NCBI GenBank assembly: GCA_046048295.1
Contig: JBJOGJ010000060.1
Location: 1 to 17,460 of the forward strand
Direction: 5' to 3'
Length of the DNA: 17,460 bases
Source of the DNA: CBDCWA01 sp046048295
GTDB taxonomy: Bacteria > Pseudomonadota > Alphaproteobacteria > Rhizobiales > Hyphomicrobiaceae
The position numbers and the translations under genes are program-made. Under the pieces are notes generated by a model. That model saw only the letters and a list, made by a program, of their open reading frames with translations, made no database searches and was not told the origin of the DNA. Position 1 is the stretch's first letter; the number at the start of each line of letters is the position of its first letter. Shown here piece after piece: positions 14,527 to 17,460 of the stretch.

Positions 14527-14732
14527 CGAGCCCCGGCACGGCCGGGTGTGTCGCCCGTGCGTGCCGCTCCGCCGTCCCGCCTCCCACAGTCAGGACACCT
14601 CCGGATGCGGCCCTTCGCGAGACGAGATGCGAGTGATTATGCGGCAGGCGGAGAATGCGGGGATAAGTATTTTCTTGGGAAATTGAATGGCGTGTGCAGG
14701 GTGTACGGATTTCCAGAAGTGACGTGTCCAGG

Positions 14733-14750
14733 CCCCGGCCTGCGCCGGGG
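14733..14750. repeat. REP-like palindrome
   Basis: CCCCGGC and GCCGGGG pair around CTGC and are followed by TGACGCC. This form is often seen as a dispersed intergenic palindrome in alphaproteobacterial genomes. That is recollection; copies elsewhere in this genome cannot be seen here. Confidence 0.5.
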
Positions 14751-14805
14751 TGACGCCAGTTGTGGGGCAGGCCGTGTGCCGGAGCAGCGGGCCGTGCAAA
14801 GGTTT

Positions 14806-14851
14806 CCAAAGGACGGCGTCCTTTGGCGGGAGCGCGAGGGCTGGCCCTCGC
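14806..14851. repeat. Two adjacent perfect hairpins
   Basis: CCAAAGGAC-GGC-GTCCTTTGG (14806-14826, 9-bp arms) is followed after seven bases by GCGAGGG-CTGG-CCCTCGC (14834-14851, 7-bp arms). The tandem arrangement resembles a BIME-type repeat pair. Confidence 0.5.
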
Positions 14852-15053
14852 ATGCGAAGCAATTGGGAGAGGGCGGGTTTGCGGAGTTTGCAGACGTCGC
14901 CCATCTTCGCGCGCAAGCCATATTTTTGTGGCGGGGCAGGTCCGCTCCACAATCAGAAGCGGAAAGCTGGCGTTCTTCAGCTTGGGGCCCAATCGCGCCA
15001 CAGGTCACTTGCGGACTGTCATCAGCTTCCACGAAAGCAGCGTGCCCGCGTAC

Positions 15054-15860
15054 CTACCCGGCAAGTGCAATGAGGAAACGCGCCGCTCCGTGCCACATCA
15101 CTGTGTCGCTGATGGGGATCTTCAACAGCGAGACGGCGAGTGCAAAACCGCCTGCCCACCAGTAGGCGGGATGAACTCTGCCGAGCGCCCGCCAGTCGTA
15201 AATCATTCCAGCGACGATAAAGAGCAAACAAGCCAAGGATGGCAGCAACAGGCCCGCAACCGGCGGCGGCGGCCCACCTAGTCCTGCAATTCCCACTGTT
15301 CCCTGGAATGGCGGCAGGTGACCACCCATCACGATATAAGCGATAAAAGGGCGTGCAATCGCGGCATCAAGGATGACCGCCGTTGCCGCAAGCATCAGCC
15401 GCTTGTGCCAATCGGGACGGCGAACGTTGTAGATCGCCGCAATTACAAAGACGGTAAAGAGCAGCATGGCAGCCATCGGTACGATCATGAAAGTTTCACC
15501 GGCTACTGCATAATTAGTAGCGGCCGCGCGCCGGGCCGAGTTGATCGCGGCCATCGTACCGAAGATGGTCATCCCCGTTGCCAGCGAAATGCCAAGCAAC
15601 CCGATGTCACGATGCCGAACGATGCGGCCTGTCGAGACTAGCCAGCATTGATAGATCAAGAGCAGCGTCCAGCTGAAGAAGAGTCCACCATGGATCGCGA
15701 GCACAGGTATCCGCTCAGGCACGCCCTGCGCCAAGGGAATCCAGAAAGTCGGCGCAAAGCCGAGAAAGGCCGTAGCGGCCATCGCCACCGCGGTCCACAG
15801 GAAGAAGCGTGATTGCCCTGCTGTGGCGCGCGGATTTGCATCTGTCATTGTGGCGTTCAT
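15054..15860 (-). CDS. Seven-helix integral membrane protein of unknown function
   Basis: A 268-residue polytopic inner membrane protein. I chose the ATG at 15860, preceded by CCGGGGATGG; the ATG at 15848 is an alternative, and the open frame upstream of it is low-quality, hydrophilic sequence. About seven hydrophobic helices are visible (roughly 18-40, 53-73, 88-105, 125-147, 155-178, 205-225, 240-260). Conserved-looking polar positions near membrane faces include HGGLFFSW, RHRDIG and DWHKRLML. Histidines placed this way could bind heme, but no CXXCH or other decisive motif is present. No neighbour shares its strand closely, so context says little. Confidence 0.7.
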   Translation of the reverse strand: MNATMTDANPRATAGQSRFFLWTAVAMAATAFLGFAPTFWIPLAQGVPERIPVLAIHGGLFFSWTLLLIYQCWLVSTGRIVRHRDIGLLGISLATGMTIFGTMAAINSARRAAATNYAVAGETFMIVPMAAMLLFTVFVIAAIYNVRRPDWHKRLMLAATAVILDAAIARPFIAYIVMGGHLPPFQGTVGIAGLGGPPPPVAGLLLPSLACLLFIVAGMIYDWRALGRVHPAYWWAGGFALAVSLLKIPISDTVMWHGAARFLIALAG

Positions 15861-16058
15861 AACCATCCCCGGACTTTCGTGACCAAGCTTCCTAAGCAGA
15901 GCTTTCGGGTAACAATGCGCCCCAACCCAATCCTCGTGCAAGCTTGAACCGCCGTCGCCCACGATGCCGTCACAGGCCGCAGGCCCGGTGCCGCCGTCAT
16001 CGGTACGATCATCGGCATGTCGCTCGTAAGGGTCAGACAATCGAGAAAGCACACCGAT

Positions 16059-16289
16059 ATGTCGCTAATACGCCGACGTCTCGGTCTTGCGGCCGTGACT
16101 CTCGCCGGCATGGCCGCCGCTCTGGTCGCTCTCCAAGGCTTCCAATTCGCGACGGGGAATCAGTGCTGGCACGGTGTCCCGCTCCCCAAAAACTCGTCCA
16201 CCTCAGTCGGGCTTTCCCGAGACAATGTCAGGAAAGCCTCCGGTCGCGTCGCCCAATGTTCCGAAGTACGATTTAAAGATTTGGGCTAG
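16059..16289 (+). CDS. Small 76-residue protein with N-terminal signal or anchor
   Basis: The frame gives MSLIRRRLGLAAVTLAGMAAALVAL, a basic start then a hydrophobic stretch, followed by about 50 polar residues with two cysteines (CWHGV and QCSEV) that could form a disulphide in the periplasm. GAGAAAG lies about 10 bases before the ATG at 16059. It is divergent from the seven-helix protein. No family is recognised. An in-frame ATG at 16017 is possible but adds only basic residues. Confidence 0.45.
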   Translation: MSLIRRRLGLAAVTLAGMAAALVALQGFQFATGNQCWHGVPLPKNSSTSVGLSRDNVRKASGRVAQCSEVRFKDLG

Positions 16290-16334
16290 GTGCCGTCCAT
16301 GCAGTCAGTAAGGACTTCGAACTGGTCGAGCACG

Positions 16335-16541
16335 TCAATGGTGGTTAGCCTGTTTAGAAGCGAGTATGTTGTCTACAATGGTTCTGGCATATTCAGCCGC
16401 TCTATTGGTCCCTGTATCCAGCAAATTAGTCACGAGGTTCAGAGCTGCCATTTCCTCATCGATTTCATTTAATCTCTGCAGAACCTTGTGTCGCTCATCC
16501 TTTAGGCTTTCGATCCAATCCTCGTAGCATACGTTATTCAT
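16335..16541 (-). CDS. Small 68-residue helical protein, unknown function
   Basis: A cytoplasmic protein predicted to be mostly alpha-helical: an acidic/basic heptad-like segment (about residues 8-35, KDERHKVLQRLNEIDEEMAA) suggests a short coiled coil and dimerisation. GGGGTGA sits 4 bases before the ATG, a good ribosome site. Base composition is clearly lower in GC than the cell-division genes, pointing to a different origin for this segment. No family recognised. Confidence 0.55.
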   Translation of the reverse strand: MNNVCYEDWIESLKDERHKVLQRLNEIDEEMAALNLVTNLLDTGTNRAAEYARTIVDNILASKQANHH

Positions 16542-16610
16542 AAATCACCCCGTTGCGGTTAATCTCTGTTGTAGCCCCCCCTGCAATTGTCCTTCAAGCT
16601 CTGGTGGCAA

Positions 16611-17072
16611 TCAAAATACCAAGTTGTGTAAGAACGACGGTCCTTCGAAGATATCAATCTTCATTGCGGACTTAATGAGATAGAGCGCGATACCCGCCGC
16701 AGCGAAAGCAACTGAGAGGCAAACAAGAATCGATGCTGATAAGAGAAGTCTGGGAACCTTCTTTTTTTGCTTGCGGAAATCCTGCTCCGCTTCCTGCGCG
16801 CTTGGCAGTTCAATCATCGCTGCCTGGGCGAGCGCTAAGAGTTGGACGCAGGTAAAGCTTGATGAAACGCTTGTAGGGACGTGTCTCAACAGCCTGCGCA
16901 GTTCAATCGGCATCATCCATTCTGATTTTTCATCGACCCAGCGCGGGAGGTACAATCCCGAAAATGCGCTTGGAGCCACGTGGCGGCTCGGTTTCACTTC
17001 AGCAGCGGTAGAGTCGCGGGCCACTATTTCAGAGGCGAAAGCCGGAGTTTTCAGTTCAACGGCTGAGCGCAT
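16611..17072 (-). CDS. 153-residue protein with C-terminal membrane anchor, unknown function
   Basis: A mostly hydrophilic protein with one strong hydrophobic helix (about residues 110-135, RLLLSASILVCLSVAFAAAG) preceded by a basic KQKKKV stretch and followed by a short tail, so probably tail-anchored with the long N-terminal part in the cytoplasm. The middle (WMMPIELRRLLRHVP, then an Ala-rich helix) looks helical. The start is set at the ATG at 17072, which overlaps the TGA of the 54-residue gene as TGATG; the ATG at 17075 is equally close. G-rich sequence lies just before it. A long upstream frame exists but overlaps the real neighbour. No family recognised. Confidence 0.55.
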   Translation of the reverse strand: MRSAVELKTPAFASEIVARDSTAAEVKPSRHVAPSAFSGLYLPRWVDEKSEWMMPIELRRLLRHVPTSVSSSFTCVQLLALAQAAMIELPSAQEAEQDFRKQKKKVPRLLLSASILVCLSVAFAAAGIALYLIKSAMKIDIFEGPSFLHNLVF

Positions 17073-17236
17073 CATGCCCCCCACCGACGAAGAGTTTCCA
17101 GTTTGCGCGCTTGGGCGGCGCGTCGCTGGCGCTTTCGACCACGGTGGATAGATCCTACCAGAAGTAGACCCATCAGCAGGATCAGTATAATGCCCCACCA
17201 TATGTTGCTGGCAAGCGGAAGCGCGTTGAACGACAT
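17072..17236 (-). CDS. 54-residue single-helix membrane protein
   Basis: The frame encodes MSFNALPLASNIWWGIILIL and continues hydrophobic to about residue 30, then a strongly basic segment (HRGRKRQRR, then KLETLRRWGA). This gives an N-out, C-in single-pass protein by the positive-inside rule. GGAGAT lies 8 bases before the ATG at 17236, and the stop overlaps the start of the following tail-anchored protein gene, so the two are translationally coupled and may form a membrane complex. No family recognised. Confidence 0.6.
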   Translation of the reverse strand: MSFNALPLASNIWWGIILILLMGLLLVGSIHRGRKRQRRAAQARKLETLRRWGA

Positions 17237-17252
17237 GTTGATTGATCTCCAA

Positions 17253-17460
17253 AGTAGTTCCTAAACTTCGTTCAGAACTACAGTGGAGTTCCCGCTGTGT
17301 CTTGGCTAATGCGGTATTTACTTGACCAAGCTTTTGTGGTCTGGAGGCGACAATCGAAATTAAGTTGTTTCTATTTTTTCCTAATCTGCTTACCGGCGTC
17401 GAGGCGCGCGCAAGTCAGAAGGCAGTATTTGCGATGAAAAAGGCCCTAGACCTGTCACCA
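17253..17460. other. Right edge, no gene supported
   Basis: About 200 lower-GC bases upstream of the 54-residue gene. It presumably holds that gene's promoter. An ATG at 17434 (MKKALDLSP to the edge) has no good ribosome site and may or may not begin a rightward gene. Confidence 0.3.

Larger units (their letters stand above)
14313..15053. repeat. Non-coding, hairpin-rich repeat mosaic after ftsI
   Basis: About 740 bases with no supportable gene. Frames here translate to low-information strings rich in Arg, Pro and Gly, including a GVTPAQAGAW run, which typically comes from translated palindromic intergenic repeats. At least six short perfect inverted repeats are packed in: ATCCG/CGGAT near 14337, 14395-14456, 14476-14526, 14733-14750, 14806-14826 and 14834-14851. 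A 12-base direct repeat AGATTTGCGGCA occurs at 14359 and 14461. No T-run terminator for ftsI is evident. It resembles a stack of REP/BIME-like or MITE-like elements. Confidence 0.6.

Noticed and set aside
14363..15281. Several open frames of 80-250 codons in both directions after ftsI
   Set aside because: They overlap one another, lack ribosome sites, have Arg/Pro/Gly-rich low-information translations typical of GC-rich repeats, and cross the inverted repeats. I treat the stretch up to 15053 as non-coding.
17266..17292. EcfG-type stress promoter before the 54-residue gene (GGAAC, 17 bases, CGAAG on the minus strand)
   Set aside because: The -35 and the spacer fit, but the -10 should read CGTT and here reads CGAA. 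One good half is not enough.
1..17460. CRISPR array, rRNA or insertion-sequence transposase
   Set aside because: No regularly spaced 25-40 base repeats, no rRNA signature stretches and no transposase-like protein were seen.

Overview
The window looks like a piece of an alphaproteobacterial chromosome, most likely Hyphomicrobiales (Rhizobiales). The evidence is the mraZ-rsmH-ftsL-ftsI start of a dcw cluster with alphaproteobacterial-type FtsL and FtsI, an Omp25/Omp31-type outer membrane barrel, moderately high GC, and tight ATGA/TGATG gene junctions. I cannot name the genus.

Left part (about 1-9000): a catabolic island for an aromatic or related ring compound. An MFS transporter and a gentisate/salicylate 1,2-dioxygenase-type cupin form a minus-strand operon (213-2652). 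Divergent from it is a plus-strand operon (2826-6283): a dienelactone-hydrolase-family protein, an 88-residue protein resembling DUF6295, a phthalate-4,5-dioxygenase-type Rieske oxygenase and an ornithine-cyclodeaminase-family oxidoreductase. Convergent to that operon, on the minus strand, are two tandem paralogous double-cupin proteins (6853-8996) and two very small genes for exported or membrane-anchored peptides (6280-6635), separated by a perfect 14-bp hairpin. Taken together: import, Rieske hydroxylation or dealkylation, cupin ring cleavage, and hydrolysis of a lactone or enol-lactone product, with OCD and double-cupin proteins acting on a substrate I cannot identify. No Rieske reductase, ferredoxin or transcriptional regulator lies in the window.

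Middle (9318-14312): an Omp25-like porin with a clear terminator, a gene-poor 670-base stretch, then mraZ, rsmH, ftsL and ftsI in overlapping order. Upstream of mraZ lie five repeats of a CCCAT-type pentamer at exactly 10-base spacing, which fit an MraZ autoregulatory operator, followed by a leader that could fold into a branched structure.

Right part (14313-17460): the expected next dcw gene (murE) is missing. There is instead about 740 bases of non-coding, hairpin-rich repeat mosaic, including a 12-base direct repeat flanking a large inverted repeat. After it come a seven-helix membrane protein and several small genes of unknown function in lower-GC DNA. The last of these are a translationally coupled pair encoding a 54-residue one-helix membrane protein and a roughly 153-residue tail-anchored protein. 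The right third looks like a rearranged or acquired segment joined behind ftsI.
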